Shown piece by piece: positions 47,701-61,512 of a stretch of 64,000 nucleotides of DNA (position 1 is the stretch's first letter; each line of letters starts with the position of its first letter). Source of the stretch: Tenrec ecaudatus (lineage: Eukaryota; Chordata; Mammalia; Afrosoricida; Tenrecidae); the NCBI RefSeq assembly GCF_050624435.1, contig NC_134535.1, forward strand, positions 124,607,731-124,671,730. The letters are read 5' to 3'. Made by a program: the position numbers and the translations under genes. A model generated the notes under the pieces. That model saw only the letters and a program-made list of their open reading frames with translations, did not search any database and was not told the DNA's origin.

Positions 47701-48109
47701 AATACAAAAGCCTTAGTATAACACAAAGCTGAAAACATTAGGATGATTTTCAATATGAATATTTATGACAGGAATTACCAGTAGTAAATTATTTTTAATT
47801 GTTTATTTATTTTGTTCTTGAAAACTCAGATAGCAAAGCACCCACCAATTGAAGAGTTTTTTATATATAATTTCGGATACCTTTTTTGTTTTCCAGGATT
47901 TTCTGGGTGAAGTTTTGATCAAGAAATCAGTATTAACTTTCTGTGATAGGCTTCATGTCACATTGGGTAGTCCAGGATTCTCAGTAGTTTGAGAGTTGAA
48001 GTCTCCTGATGAGATTATCTAATATAATGTGATCAACTCCATGATGGGAAGTGCTCTGAGCAGTCAAAAGGCTGTGAAAAGGTTGATATAATTCAACTTT
48101 TAATTCAGG

Positions 48110-49130
48110 TCACAGACCTAATGTTTCTCAGGGACGTTTTGTAGTTTTTGTTAGGCAGTAATTTCTGACCTATAGCAACCCAATGCATAACTGAACAAAA
48201 CAATGCCCCACCTTGCATCATCCTCAAAATTATTACTGCACTCCATCCCCCTGTTGCAGCCATTGTGTCAATCCATCTCGTTGAGGGCAGTCCGCTTTTT
48301 GGAAGGCCCCTCTATTACCAAATTTTATTTCCCAGTGATGGTCTCTCCTTACAACAGATCCAAAGTATGTAAGACAAAATATACACCCTGAACTTGCATT
48401 TGAGCAATTGATAGTCTGTTTCACAGATAGCCCCTGGCCTGGTTTTAGGAGTTGGTATTAAGCTTCTCCATCATTTTGTCCCACAGATTAACTTAATTTG
48501 ATTTTTGTGTGTTCTATCTGGTGAAGTACATGTGTGTAGTCACCTTTTCTGTTATTGAAAAAAGACATTTATCATGAAAAGTCATTGGCCTTGCCAAAGT
48601 TCTATTGTAGGATCTACAGCTTTCTTTCTATGACCAAGGCCATAGTTTTCAAATACTACTCCTTCCTCTTTCTTTCCAACTTCACATTCCAATTTCCAAT
48701 AATTATCAATGCATCTTGATTGCCCATTTTGTCAATTTTCAACTGAAGACACTGGTAAAATTCTTCAATTTCTTCAACATTACTTTTAGTGGTTGGTGCA
48801 TAAATTGGAATAATAGTTGTACTGACTGAATTTTTTGTATGTGGATAGTTTCATCTTATCACAGACAGCATTGTCCTTTAAGATAGGTCTTGAAATGTCC
48901 TTTTTGACCATGAATGCAACACCATTCCTTCCTCTTGATTGTGTCATTTACAGCATAGTAAGACATATGATATTTTTTATTAAACTGGCTAATGCCTAAA
49001 ATATCCATCTGTAAGTGTTCTATTTCATTTTTGACAACCTCCAATCTGTCTAGATTCATACTTTGCACATTCTAAGTTTTGATCATTAGCAGATTTTTGC
49101 AGCTGTTGTTTCTTCTTAACTTGAGTAATG
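48110..49130 (-). mobile_element. RTE/BovB-like LINE fragment, 5' part
   Basis: In minus orientation it reads ATTTTAGGCATTAGCCAG-like and CAACCTCCAATCTGTCTAG (plus strand) blocks of the RTE endonuclease region. The right part ends near GTAATGCCCTTTGAGC. No intact frame. Confidence 0.65.
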
Positions 49131-49382
49131 CCCTTTGAGCAAAAAAAGATCCCGAAAGTTCCACTCCCACAGGTTTTACCTGACCTATGTTACCATGGTG
49201 ACTCTACTTAAAGAATCAGTTCCACCCCAGTCATGCTGAGTTCCCTCTGACCAGAGAGGCCCATCCTCTGGCGATAGGTTCTGCTGTCATTCATTTGATC
49301 TTCAGTATTTGACAATGTTTCAAAGCCAGGCATAAGGTTTTTAGAGACTCCTTCCTCCAAAGTGGAGAGCCGCCGAGTCCTT

Positions 49383-49545
49383 CTTTTTTTTTTTAATTAA
49401 TAAATCGTTTTATTGGGGCTCATACAAGTCTTAACACAATCCATACATACATCAATTGAGCAAAGCACCCCTATACATTCATTTTCCTCATCATTCTCAA
49501 AATTCGCCCTCCACTTGGGTTCCTGGAATCAGCTCTTTGTTACTA
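49383..49545 (-). mobile_element. Short L1 3' end
   Basis: A poly-T stretch then AATCGTTTTATTGGGGCTCA; the L1 3' UTR is readable to about 49545. Confidence 0.75.
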
Positions 49546-49999
49546 GCCTGGAAGCTCCGCTGAAACCTGTTCCCTTTGGGTGACCCTGCTGGCATTTGAA
49601 ATATCAGTGACATAATTTCCAGCATCACAGAAACACAAGCCACCACAGTGCGACAAACCGGCAGACAGGTTGTGGCTCTTTCATGAAGTAACCACATAAG
49701 ACAGACTAGAACTACCCTCTTGGGTTTACTGGGTTTTATGAGATTTCTCCTGCAGGTTCCCTGGTAAATCTTAACACAGGTCCTTGGGCTTAGCAGCTCA
49801 ATACATGCCAACACTATGCCAACAGAGCTCTTTTCTGCATTGGAAGTAGATTTTAAAATGAGAAACAAAACAAAATAAAATAACATTAAATTATACATGT
49901 TATTAAAAAATAAAATCCAATAAAGAATATTTTGTACCTCTTCCCAATACAGGTAAAGGCTGGGGTTGCTTCCCAGGGAATTGGTTAGTATCTGATGCC

Positions 50000-50205
50000 A
50001 AACTCTACAACTCATTGACATTGAGTCCATTCTGACTCATAAGGATCCTCAAAGATCAAGTAGTATCATTCATGTGAGTTTCTAAGATTGTGGCTGTTTG
50101 CAGGAGTAGAAAGCTTTGTCTTTCTCCTGAGGAGTAACTGATGATTTCGAACTCTTGACCTTGTCATTAGCTTCCCAACCCATAACAATCACAGCACTAT
50201 CACTG
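50000..50205 (-). mobile_element. AfroSINE
   Basis: CTCATTGACATTGAGTCCAT at the left and GCAGGAGTAGAAAGCTTTGT in the middle are complements of the SINE tail and body. Confidence 0.75.
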
Positions 50206-50233
50206 TTGGTGTCAGATGGGTCTTTTGTTCTTT

Positions 50234-50860
50234 CTTTTAAAAAAAATTTTATTGGGGACTCATATAACTCTTATCACAATCCATACCTATATCCATTGTA
50301 TAAAGCACATTCGTACATTCATTGCCATCATCATTCTCAAAACATTTGCTTTCTATTTCAGCCCTTGGTCTCAGCTCCTCAGTTTTCCCCTTCTTCTCTC
50401 ATCCTCCCTCCCTCATGAACCCTTGATAATATAATTTGTTTTTCATGTCTTACACTGAGATATCTCCCTTCACCCAATTTTCTGTGGTCCATCCCCCAGG
50501 GAGGGGGTTATAGGTAGATCATTGTGATCAGTTCCTCCTTTCTACCCCCACCTTTCCCTTACTCTCCTGGTATTGCTACATTCCTTATTGGTTCTGAGGG
50601 ATTTATCTATCCTGGATTCCCTGTGTTTCCAGCTCTTATCTTTACCAATGTACATCCGCTGGTCTAGCCAGATTTGTAAGATAGAATTGGGATCATGATA
50701 GTGGAGGGAGGAAACATTAAAGAACTTAAAGAAAGTTGTATGTTTCATCATTGCTATACTGCACCCTAACTGACTTGTCTCCTCCCTGTGACCCTTATGT
50801 AAGGGGATGTCCAGTTGCCTACAGATGGGCTTTGGGTCTCCATTCAGATGAATCTTTCTT
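50234..50860 (-). mobile_element. Truncated L1 3' end
   Basis: Minus-strand tail (AATTTTATTGGGGACTCATA) and UTR blocks to about 50860. It abuts an AfroSINE on the left and A-rich unassigned sequence on the right. Confidence 0.8.
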
Positions 50861-51149
50861 AGAACAGAAGGAAGAAGTCCAAGATTTACAAAAAGCATTA
50901 ACCCCAAACAGGGCTCTACGAAAGGTTTCAACAAGCCAATGAAGTACTAGAAGCACTCACTCATCTATGCCAGGAAATGCGGAAGACAGCTAGGTACTTG
51001 GCCAACTGACTGAAGAAATTCATATTTGTATCCACTCCAAAATAAAAGATCACTCAAATTATAGAACAATATCATTGGTTTCACATGCAAGTAAAATTTT
51101 ATTGAAGATTATACAATAACAGTTGCATTAGTACATTGACAAGGAGCTC

Positions 51150-52330
51150 CAAGGAGTTCAGGATAGATGTCAGATGGGTCTTAGCTGAAAGCAGAGTATC
51201 AGAAATATGTTTACTTTTCTTTAACTGATTATGCAAAGGCCTTCAACTGTGTGACTCAACCAACTATGGATAACCTTGCGAAGAACGGGAATTCCAGAAC
51301 ACTTCATTGTGCTCAGACTGAAATGGTGCAGGGATCAAGAGGTAGTTGTGGGAAGAGAACAAGGGGATACTACATGGACTGAAATCCAGAACAGTGTTGT
51401 TGGCTCTCCATACTTATCCAATCTGTATGTTGAGCAAATCATCAGAGAAGTTAGCTTATAAGAAGAAGAATATGGTGTCAGGTTTGGAGGAAGGCTTGAA
51501 AATAACCTGCCATATGCAGAGGACCTAATTGTGTTTACGGAAAGCAAAGAGAGCAGGAAGAACTTGCTGTTGAAGATCAAGGATTGTCGTTTTCTATATG
51601 GGTTACTACTCAATGTAAAGAAGGCCAAAGTCTTCACAACTGGACCAATAATGATCATGATGATAAGTGGAGAAAAGGGTGAAGTTCTCAAAGATGTCTT
51701 GCTTTGATCCACAATCAATGCTCATGGAAGCAGCAGTCAAGAGATCAACAGGGAAGTTGCACTGGGATCTGCTGCAGAAGACCTCTTTAGAGTATAGATC
51801 TGCTGCAGACGACCTCTTTAGAGTATAGATATGCTGCAGAAGACCTCTTTAGAGCATTGAAAAGCAAAGATGTTGCTTTGAACCAAGGGGCACCTCACTC
51901 AAGCCATGCTATTTTCCATTGCCTCATAAACATGTGAATATTGGACACTGAATACAGAAGACTCAATCTATTTGAATTATGGTGCTTGATAAGGTTGAAA
52001 ATCCCATGAGCTGCCAAAAATGACAAACAAATCTGTCTTGGATTACAAGTACAGACAGAGTACTTCTTGGAGGCAAGGATGGTGAGAGTTGTCTCCTGTA
52101 TTTTGGAAATGTTGGCATGAGAGACCAGTCCCAGGTCAAGGTCGTAACACTTAGTAAAGCCAAAGGCAGTGAAAAAGAAGCCTTTTGACAAGATGGATTG
52201 ACACAGCGGCCGCAATGGGCTCACACATAAGAACAATGGTGAAGATGGCTCAAGGCCGATGGTGCTTAGTTCAGTTGTTCATTGAGTCCTTGTGAGTCAG
52301 AACTGACTTGATGGCTCCGACAGACCAACC
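51150..52330 (+). mobile_element. RTE/BovB-like LINE fragment, 3' part
   Basis: The same region as 17095-18235: RMPEHFIVL-like start near 51280, a degraded YAED in place of YADD (CCATATGCAGAGGACC), and the 3' end at about 52330 (GAGTCAGAACTGACTTGATG). A 31-bp unit is repeated three times at 51766-51858. Several stops. Confidence 0.75.
51766..51858 (+). repeat. 31-bp tandem triplication within an RTE element
   Basis: The unit GATCTGCTGCAGAAGACCTC followed by TTTAGAGTATA occurs three times in a row with one or two differences per copy. Confidence 0.9.
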
Positions 52331-52334
52331 ACAG

Positions 52335-53100
52335 TAACAAGAGCACTTTCTTGCTTGCTTTTTCCACTTCCGGCCCCGTAAGAACTTTCCACCCTTCTTT
52401 TGCAAAGTATCTTCTAAGGTTACATTTTTGTTTCTCCCACGAAGATTTATTTTTGAAAAACCTCACACCTCCATAGAAATTGAAAGAGGAGACCACAAAG
52501 ATCCGTATATTCTCCAGCAGTCCTCCCCAATTGTGAACATTTTGTTGCTCCGTAGTTTCTTGAAGTCAGTGTTCCTCTCCCTGCTTCCTTCCTCTGTCAT
52601 CGTGTCAACGCCCTCCTGACTCTCTCCCTATCCTCGGGGGTGGACATGCCTTCTGTGATGATTTGCTGGCTTTCTGTCAGCCGTCAGGGTGGGTTTCCTC
52701 TGCCTCCTTTGGCATGCTCTTCCTCAGGGACAATTCTGCTCCCGCTACTGACTCTGCCTGCTCTGTTGCCTCTTTCGCTTTCTTCCCGTCTTTTGTGAGC
52801 TTTGTGGGGGAGGGCCTTTCTGCCTGTACAATCTCAGCTGCCATTTTCTCCACAGCCTCTTCTACCTGCAAACCGTTCCAGTTCATTGTCAAAGGGCTGT
52901 GCTTCCCAGGAATTTTCCTCTTCTTTTCCTCCTGTTGAAGTTTAGCTTCCAGACTTCGCTGATGCACCTGGACCTGTCATCTGAGGTCCAGCATTCCAAC
53001 CGGCTTGCTCTCACTGATGAGGCTCTGGTTTCTCTGGAAATGGAGCCACTAACAGATCCCATCCCAGAAGATGAGAAACAAAAATAAATGTTGCCTTGTT
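52335..53100. other. Unassigned stretch with a basic minus-strand frame
   Basis: A minus-strand frame (from about 52967 to 52677) is rich in Lys and Glu (RSLEAKLQQEEKKRKIPGKH). The region looks coding-like in composition, but I recognise no parent gene, poly-A tail or target duplication. It may be an old retrocopy. Confidence 0.3.
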
Positions 53101-53164
53101 TTGTGTGTTTTAAATATATATTTTTAACTTACTTACAAAAACAAAGAGGAAGGAAATACAGTGA

Positions 53165-53357
53165 GACAATATGGATTCACTGATAGAAAAGAAGCTGGGA
53201 TCACACGCTACAATGTTGCAAAGCCAACAGCTTGTTCATAGCAAATACCTTTTCCAACAACACAAAAGGCGACAATACACATGGACTCCTCCAGATGGGA
53301 TACACAGAATACTGTATTTACTAATAGCATCTATTTCTCACTATGAAATGGTTCTTT
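53165..53357 (+). mobile_element. RTE endonuclease C-terminal fragment
   Basis: The frame contains YTWTPPDGIHR, the diagnostic TWTSPDG box of RTE/BovB endonucleases. Short and frame-shifted afterwards. It abuts the target site of the RPS4X retrocopy. Confidence 0.6.
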
Positions 53358-53381
53358 AAAGTTGTGCATGAGTCACTGTTC

Positions 53382-54425
<1,044 letters not shown>

Positions 54426-54720
54426 AAAGTTGTGCATGAGTCAGTGTTCTCCAATTTAAATCATTTTTCGTTCATAACATCAGAGATGCTTGAACTTCAC
54501 TTCTCACTGTTGATTGTGATTAAGACTCAGCTTTACTTCTGGATGCTACCTAACAGCCCTTTTGTTGTGTGATTAACGATGTATAAAATATTTACATATT
54601 GAAAGGACAGATGAAATTTTCTCATCATTTTACTCAAATCTCACATGTTATATTTTAAATACTCCTATTTCTTTAAGGGGAAGTTTTATTAGAGCAGAGG
54701 AATAAAACTATTGATTAAAA
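54426..54720 (-). pseudogene. Relic intron of a third lectin gene copy
   Basis: No exon survives here, but the sequence is recognisably the intron between the CRD2 and CRD1 exons of the lectin genes. It shares the ordered blocks TTGATTGTGAT and a poly-pyrimidine-poor TATAAAA stretch, followed by a diverged region resembling 4500-4920 and 14035-14280. The copy is cut on its left by the RPS4X retrocopy, whose target duplication lies in it, and ends on the right near an RTE fragment. It shows that at least four lectin copies once existed across the window. Alignment by eye only. Confidence 0.5.
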
Positions 54721-54869
54721 TATTTTTTCTCACATACAAAAATGTGTATGTGAGAGGAAACTCGCTATCCTTGCCGGTAAGGAGCTGGCTGGTTGTACTT
54801 CATCCAAGACAGACTTGTGTGTCCTTTTGGCAGTCCGTGGTCCTTTCAATATTCTTCACCAACACCATG

Positions 54870-55290
54870 GTACAAATGCATTGTTTTCCTTCAATCTCTC
54901 TTAATTAATGTTCAACTTTTATATGTACACGACACATTTGAAAATGCCATGGCTTGGTATAGGCTCACCGTTGTCCTCAAAGTAATATTTTTGCTTTTCA
55001 ACACTTTTAGATAGGTCTTGGGCAGCAGATTTACCCTGTGTAATAAGTCATTTGATCTACTGACTGCTGCTTCCATGAGCATTGATCGTAGATTTCAAAC
55101 AAGAAAAAATCCTTGACAACTTCGATCTGTTCTCCATTTATCATGGTGTTTCCTTTCAGTCCAGTTGGGAAGGTTCTGACTTTCTTTATTGATTTGTGAT
55201 TCATACTGAAGTCTGCAATCCTTGATCTTCATCAGCAATTGCTTCAGGTCCTCCTCGCTTTCAGCGAGCAAGGTTATGTTATCAACATAT
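54870..55290 (-). mobile_element. RTE/BovB-like LINE fragment
   Basis: The minus strand reads through the region following the reverse-transcriptase core: the plus-strand phrases GACTGCTGCTTCCATGAGCA and GAGCAAGGTTATGTTATC are complements of the blocks at 17680 and 17480. No open frame. Confidence 0.65.
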
Positions 55291-55439
55291 ATGTCAGAGG
55301 AAACCAGTCTCCAACAACCGAAGGGCCAGTAGGCACAATTGTACGGAGGTAATATATAATGAGTAAAGTCAGAGAGGATAGGAAAGATGGGAGAGAGAAC
55401 ACAAGAAAGGAGACAGACACATGTATGGGAGCATGCTCA

Positions 55440-58400
55440 CCTCAGCCCCTCTTGATGGTTCACGTGAAATTGGGAGAAGCGAGCGAAGCTTTACTTACTT
55501 GGGACATTTATAGGTAGCCTAAGACAAGCATATTCAGTAGTTACATGCATCACAAGGTGGGTGGTGTCTACATCACGGTCCCTGAGCTCATAGGGAGGAA
55601 ACCTAATGCCTGCAGTGGGGAAAGGTATGAGGGGGTGACACTGCAGGAAGGGAGATCAAAAGGATGTCTGCATCTACAGGGGGATATACTTAACCTTGTG
55701 CTCACTTTAAGGTAGGATTGCTGTTTGAGGGAGAATCTGTGGGAACATTTAAAGCAGGATAACATACTTGGACTTTACCCCTAGCTTACCAAAGTGGAGG
55801 CTTTCCTACCGTGGAACACCAGCTTTCCAGATTCCCTCTAAGATAGGGAATATAGTCCTCATCCCATTGCCCTCAGTGTCAGTTTCCCACATATCCACTT
55901 TCTGTATTATGTTTAAAATTTAAGAGTCATAGAAGCTACATGGTTTCTTTTCATATCTCTTAGCTTCCTACAGAAGCAGCATGAGACTGAGTATCAAAAT
56001 TATGACAATGAACAGCACAGTCAGACTTGAACTTAAATGATGAGAAATACTTTGAATCCAAGCATGTGGATCTGGCCCCTCTATACCATCCACCAATTTT
56101 CCCTTCACCTTAGAGCTAGGGTATGCTTTAAGCCTATCTTTGAATGTATAGAAAATATCATTTTTCAACTGACTAACATCAAATTACATACTCCCCTTTA
56201 ACCTTTGCAAATGTTTTCTAATCAAATCCCAATCATGCAATGTCTCATTATATGAGTAAAGAGTTACACATCAATCAGTTATATTCCAATCACATTTTAG
56301 CATTAATTGGTGTTGCAAGTCCACAATTTCCTCTCCCAACCATTGGACAGTTTGTTGCAGCTCCACTACTCCCCCCACCCCACTAATTCATTGCTCACTT
56401 TAGCCTGAGTGGCCCAGAGTTGCTTAAGAGTTGGCTTGCCACTTCTACATGAAATGTTCAGTTTTGATGGACTCCTGCAGTGCTCCCCCAGTGACCGCAG
56501 CCGTGGTGGCAATTGCTATAAATCTGATTATGGTCGCAATCACTATTCCCACAAATTGGCGTGGTCTTTTTAGCATCACTAACACCACCTGCAACATGGA
56601 GTACGATTCTGGACTGCTCTCCCATCTCCCTTCATCTCCACTGGAACCCACACCCCCATTCAACTCTTCAGGATGAGGGTGCTGCCTTCAGAAAGGTTTA
56701 CAAGCAGAATGTTATTAGTGCAAGTGAACAACTTGCAATTATGGCGAGTGGCATTGCAAGCAGTTTCATTTATAGTGATGTTTCCAACAGCAAGCACATA
56801 AGGCAGCTTTATACCCAAGACTAATGTATCGAGTCTCATTTTTGTAAAAATCATAAGTATAGCCAGATTAACTGGTGCCGGCAAAGTTTCCTGTATAACC
56901 ATTAAAGGTTTAGTGGAAAGAGGTACTTTCCATAGGTCCCACTGTTCAGGTCCTGTCTCAGGTTTCAGTAACTTGGGGTGAGGAGGTGCAAGGCTCCCTC
57001 ATGCCAGACCATTAGCTGTGACCTGGTAGTGGTAATGCCATTAGGGGTCTTGTGCCACTTGCAAACACTGACATAATCACATGATGTGATGTTGGATTCC
57101 TCTAATCAATTTGTTAAAAATTTTCCATGGGGCCCCAATCAACAAGTTATGGTGTCATTTCTTAACACCTTTCTGTGGGGCCCCTGACACGTGAGTCATC
57201 TGAGTCTACTGGCTTCTAGATGCCAGTAATTCATAATCATACAGGTTTCCATGTCTCCTCTCCACTCCATCGTAGTGGAATTTTCATTTCTTTGCAAATG
57301 CTTCACCTATTAACAGATAGAAGCCATGGCTAATTTCATTAAAGAACAGCCAGTTACTCCAGGCCTGAGAATGAATAGCTAAACAGCTGCGCTGGCGCCC
57401 ACACATAAAGACAAAATTTCAAAACCGAAAATGAAATCAAAACTTTCCCCAAGGTCCTGGTGTCCACACGGAGTCAGTTACAAATATGGCAGGGTCAGTT
57501 TGGGCCCACTGTGCAATCTCTAGCAGAGAAGGATAGTGACATAAGCCCAGTCAATGTTTAGCACCCTTATCCGAGCCCACTGATAGGACAGCAATCATCG
57601 CTCAAGGCATTCTTTCAGGGGTGATCAGTTTGCCAGCATTTGCTGGCATTACTTGTGCCTGCTGGTTCAGTGCTTTTATCTGTCCCCAGTTGAGGGGATG
57701 AGTTGTTGAGTATCTTACTTACGGAGAGGGCTGTCATTTCCTTGACTGGATCTGAGTCAGGGTCAGAGTGACTATGTGGGTTCTTCCATTTCTTTGGCCC
57801 TCTCAATCCCTGGTCCGACTCATCTAAGGGGAACCCATCTATTTTCTCCTGCAAAAACATAAGTGAATGCCCTTCCTACGGCTGATTAGCAGACCAGGAT
57901 CTCAAATGTGATTGTCATCCTCCTCCGGTTTCTCAGGATCGCTTTTTCTCTAGAAGTGAAAAATGTGTTCATCTGCCCTAATTTTGTTAGAAACTTTCAG
58001 TAAGGAGAAAAAGGTTTTAATTAAAAAGACTAAATGAAGTTTGTCATATATAGAATTTCTCTTCATCTCCCCCCTTTTGTTTTAACAATGGGGATTTTAA
58101 GACACTTCATTGTTCTGTAAATTTCAGCTCCTTGCTCTCAGAGAGTCAAGAAAGTTCTTTCACTGTCCAGGGAGCTTACAAAAAACTGACATCAGATGGA
58201 ATTGCTGACTTTTCTTAACACACTCAGGATAATTTGAAAGACTGGGGAAAAAATCTTAATAAATTTGTTCAGCTGTTTTTGAACTAACTTGTAAAACAGA
58301 CCATTTCCCAATAAGTTTACAAGTATGATTACAGGTTTAATTAAGTCATATAGGCCTTTTATGCTCTAGGATTTTACAATTTTGTAATATTCTTGTTTGG

Positions 58401-59222
58401 TCCTGGTTCAGACCATGCAGGCTAGACTTTGCAGTCCCTGCCTCCAGCATTCCAAGGAGCTCATCTCTCCAGGCAGGGTTCACCCCCCCACCCCACCGCC
58501 TCTCAAGGCCAGAGCTGGACTGTGCAGCCTCCTCCCCCACATTCAAAGAAGCTGGTCTGTAAAGGGCTCAGACTCTGGCAGCTGCACCAGGAAGCCTCCC
58601 TTCTCCTTATGTGCTCACTTTGAGACAGCATAGCTGTTGGGTGAGAATGTGTGGGAATGATATTTAAAGCAGGATAATATACTTGGACTTGAACTTACCT
58701 AAGTGGAGGCTTTCTTATCTTGGAATACTATAAGGTCTCTCTTTCTGGGACTAGATTTCAGCCTTAGTCCTTGGCTCCACGCGAGAAAGATTTCACGCTG
58801 AAGCCGGGCTCGTGATCCAAGTGAATTTAATGAAAGTTCAAAGCAGCATCAGGTTATACGCGGCACCCATTAGGATTCCTTTGACCATGCGGCCTGGCAG
58901 AGACTGCCCCAGGTCACGCAAGGATCTATCTCCTCCCTCGAAGACGACCAGACCGCCCAAGCAAGCCAAGACTCCTCTCCCTTTCAGTCCCTGCCTTTTC
59001 AAGGGTTCCCGGAGGAGGCGTGGTGAACGACCCCAGGTCGATCCCATTGGCTGAATTGCAGTCACCTGGCCCAGGTGAGCTGCTCCAGGTGTAATGCCCA
59101 TCTGACAGCTTTGTCCTATGCTGACTCTCCTGGGCATGCATAAATGGACTTCCCAATTCCCTAGGCTAAGCTACCTAACAATGCCAGCTTTCCAGATTCC
59201 CTCTTTTACAAGTTAGGAAATA
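55440..59222 (-). mobile_element. Old class II (betaretrovirus-like) ERV remnant with env
   Basis: An LTR-like segment near 55640-55870 recurs, in the same orientation, at about 58600-58728 and 59181-59222 (shared GTGGAGGCTTTC and CCAGCTTTCCAGATTCCCTC). Between them lies minus-strand envelope sequence with a beta-type fusion-peptide region and a transmembrane segment near 55968-56660, resembling HERV-K/MMTV-like TM subunits. gag and pol were not recognised, so the internal part is shortened. The element is broken in many places and is an old fossil. A younger solo LTR is inserted in the right LTR. Confidence 0.7.
58729..59180 (-). mobile_element. Solo LTR inserted in the older ERV LTR
   Basis: On the minus strand it begins TGTTAGGTAGCTTAGCC and ends near GAGAGACCTTATA, about 450 bp, with an imperfect duplication (AATAC / AATGC) at its edges. 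It splits an LTR segment that is continuous in the left copy at about 55815-55840. Family not identified; beta- or gamma-type. It looks younger than its host. Confidence 0.72.
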
Positions 59223-59978
59223 TAGTGAGAGGATGCAATGCTGATGGACATCTTCCTTGATTTTAAACCATGCAGTATTCCCTTGTCCTTTTTGCAAAGC
59301 TGCCTCTTGATCCATGGATGGCTCCACAAGAGCACAAAATTTAATAGATTTTTTTAAAAAGTACTTTATTATTTCTCATCAATTATTTAGTACTCAGCTG
59401 TTTCTTTACTTAAATCTCATTCTTAATACAAAAATTCTGCCTAAAACCTGTTACACACAATTTTGAATTACCGTATATACTCATGTATAAGCCGAGTTTT
59501 CAGCACAAAAAATGTGCTGAAAAACTGGAGTTCGGCTTATACACGGGTCATGGTACCTCAGCGAGGTGTAACATCTCGCTGGGGCCCCACGAGGTAACGG
59601 GACAAGCGCCCGTTATTGCGCGGGTGATTGCCATTTCTCCGCTGTTCATTCAAAGTCCCTCTGACACTGCAGGGCTTTGAATGTTTGTTTATTCACATCT
59701 AACCAATCAGCGCTGGCCTATGATGTGGACGGCTCCAATTTGCAGAAGCACCGGTAGTGATTCACTTACGCAGGAAGCTGAACTGGTAAGGATGTGTCTG
59801 TGGCTGCCCTACCTTTCTCCCCTCTGGTCTCTGTGTTAATTCACATCCTGCATCCCCTGCCTGCACAGACTCGTCCCCCCTCTTCACGGCTAACATGTCA
59901 CCGGGCGGGGGGGGGGGGGGGAGGACATTACCATGAAAGTTCTTTTTCAAAGTCTTGTTTTTTTTTATCCTATCAGAA

Positions 59979-61512
59979 ATGGATACTCTTGAACCAAAAC
60001 AAAAATGCCAGTCATATGAGGCTGGTTTCAAAATGAAGGTTGTGTCAAGAACAGAAGAGAGCAATAACAATATTGCAAGTAGGGAATTCTGTGTTGATGA
60101 AAATCAAGTGAGGGAGTGGCGGAAAATGAAGTCTGACTTTGAACAGATTCCAAAAGCTAAAAAAACTCGTCATGGTTTAATATCTTTTTATGGGGCTCTA
60201 GAGAGTGAATTGCATAAATGGGTTATGGAGTGTCATCACAGTGGTTACTGCATAACACGCATGGGAATCCGCATACATGCTCTACAAATGGCTAAGGAAG
60301 ACAAATATAAAGCACCAGACATCGAAAAGTTTGCTGTGTCAGCAATATAGTGTACCCACTTCATGAATAGGTTTGGCCTATGTTTGAGACAAAGAACAAA
60401 GATTTCCCCAAAATTGCCACAAGACCTTGAAGAAAAAATTATGTCATTCCAGTCATTTATTATAAAACAAAGAAGGATTTATAATTGTGACCTGGTGGAT
60501 ATTGGGAATATGGATGAAACTGCCATGACTTTTGATCTTCCAAGCAACAGAACTGTGGCAAGTTTAGGAGAAAAAAAAAACATTTTTCTCAAAACCACAG
60601 GAAATTAAAAAAAAAACACTTTACAGTTGTTCTATCATGTTTGGCTAATGGAACAAAGCTGCGTCCTGTCATTATTTTTAAAAGAAATACCTTGCCTTAA
60701 AAGGTCAATTTCCCACCAAGAATTAATATTTGTGCACATGGTAAAGGCTGGGTGGATGAGGACGGAACAAAAAAATGGCTGGAAGAAATTTGGAACTGAT
60801 GACCAGAAGCATCCTTAAAGAAAAAGCCATCATTACTTGGTTGGGATATGTTCAGAGCCCACCTATCTAATGACATAAAAAATGGGCAAAATCAGGAGCA
60901 GGGAGGGAGGCGGAGGGAAAAAAAAGGAAAATGAGCTGATTCCAGGAACCCAGGTGGAAGGCAAAATTTCAGAATAACGAGGGCAACGAATGTATAGGGT
61001 GCTTTACTCAATTGATGTATGCATGGATTGTGATAAGAGTTGTATGAGCCCCTAAAGAATGATTAAAAAATTAAAAATTGGCAAAATCTAGTAAAGTTAC
61101 TTTAGCTGTTATTCCAGGTGGGCTTACATCTGTACTGCAGCCTTTGGATGTATCTTTGAATAAGTCTTTTAAAGACCGTGTGCAAAGGATGTGACATGAA
61201 TAGATGTCATCTGGTCAAGCCCAACTGACAAAAGGAGGAAATCTCATGAAGCCTGACATAGAGTGAATAGAAAAGTGGGTTCGAGATGCATGGGAAGACA
61301 TTCCAGAAGACATGGTGCTATGTGCCTCCCAGAAATGTAGTATTAGTAATGCTATGGATGGCAGTGAAGACTACACTTTGTATAAAAATGACAGCAATGA
61401 TGGTGATGACAGAGATCTCAGTGAGGACAGCGTCTTTGATGACCTCATACCAGCTGAAGCTCTGCATTGGGATACGGATGATGATGAGGAATCCAGTTTT
61501 GAAGGATGTTAA
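59979..61512 (+). pseudogene. Tigger/pogo transposase gene (broken)
   Basis: The frame is recognisable through most of the element. The DNA-binding N-terminus is open from 59979 to 60347. The catalytic block continues in the same frame to about 60604, shifts near the A-run, and is then split by the inserted L1 fragment. The C-terminal part, DIPEDM through the acidic DDDEESSFEGC tail, closes at TAA 61510-61512. Several stops make it non-coding today. It would have cut and pasted its own element at TA sites. Confidence 0.85.
60894..61079 (+). mobile_element. Truncated L1 3' end inside the Tigger
   Basis: This 186-bp insert ends with the window's common L1 tail (GTTGTATGAGCCCCTAAAGA followed by an A-rich stretch). 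It is flanked by the 9-bp target duplication GGCAAAATC (60885-60893 and 61080-61088). It interrupts the transposase gene, so it is younger than the Tigger. Confidence 0.88.

Noticed and set aside
52677-52967. Lys/Glu-rich minus-strand frame
   Set aside because: Coding-like composition, but no ATG start, no parent gene recognised, and no retrocopy hallmarks; reported only as unassigned sequence.
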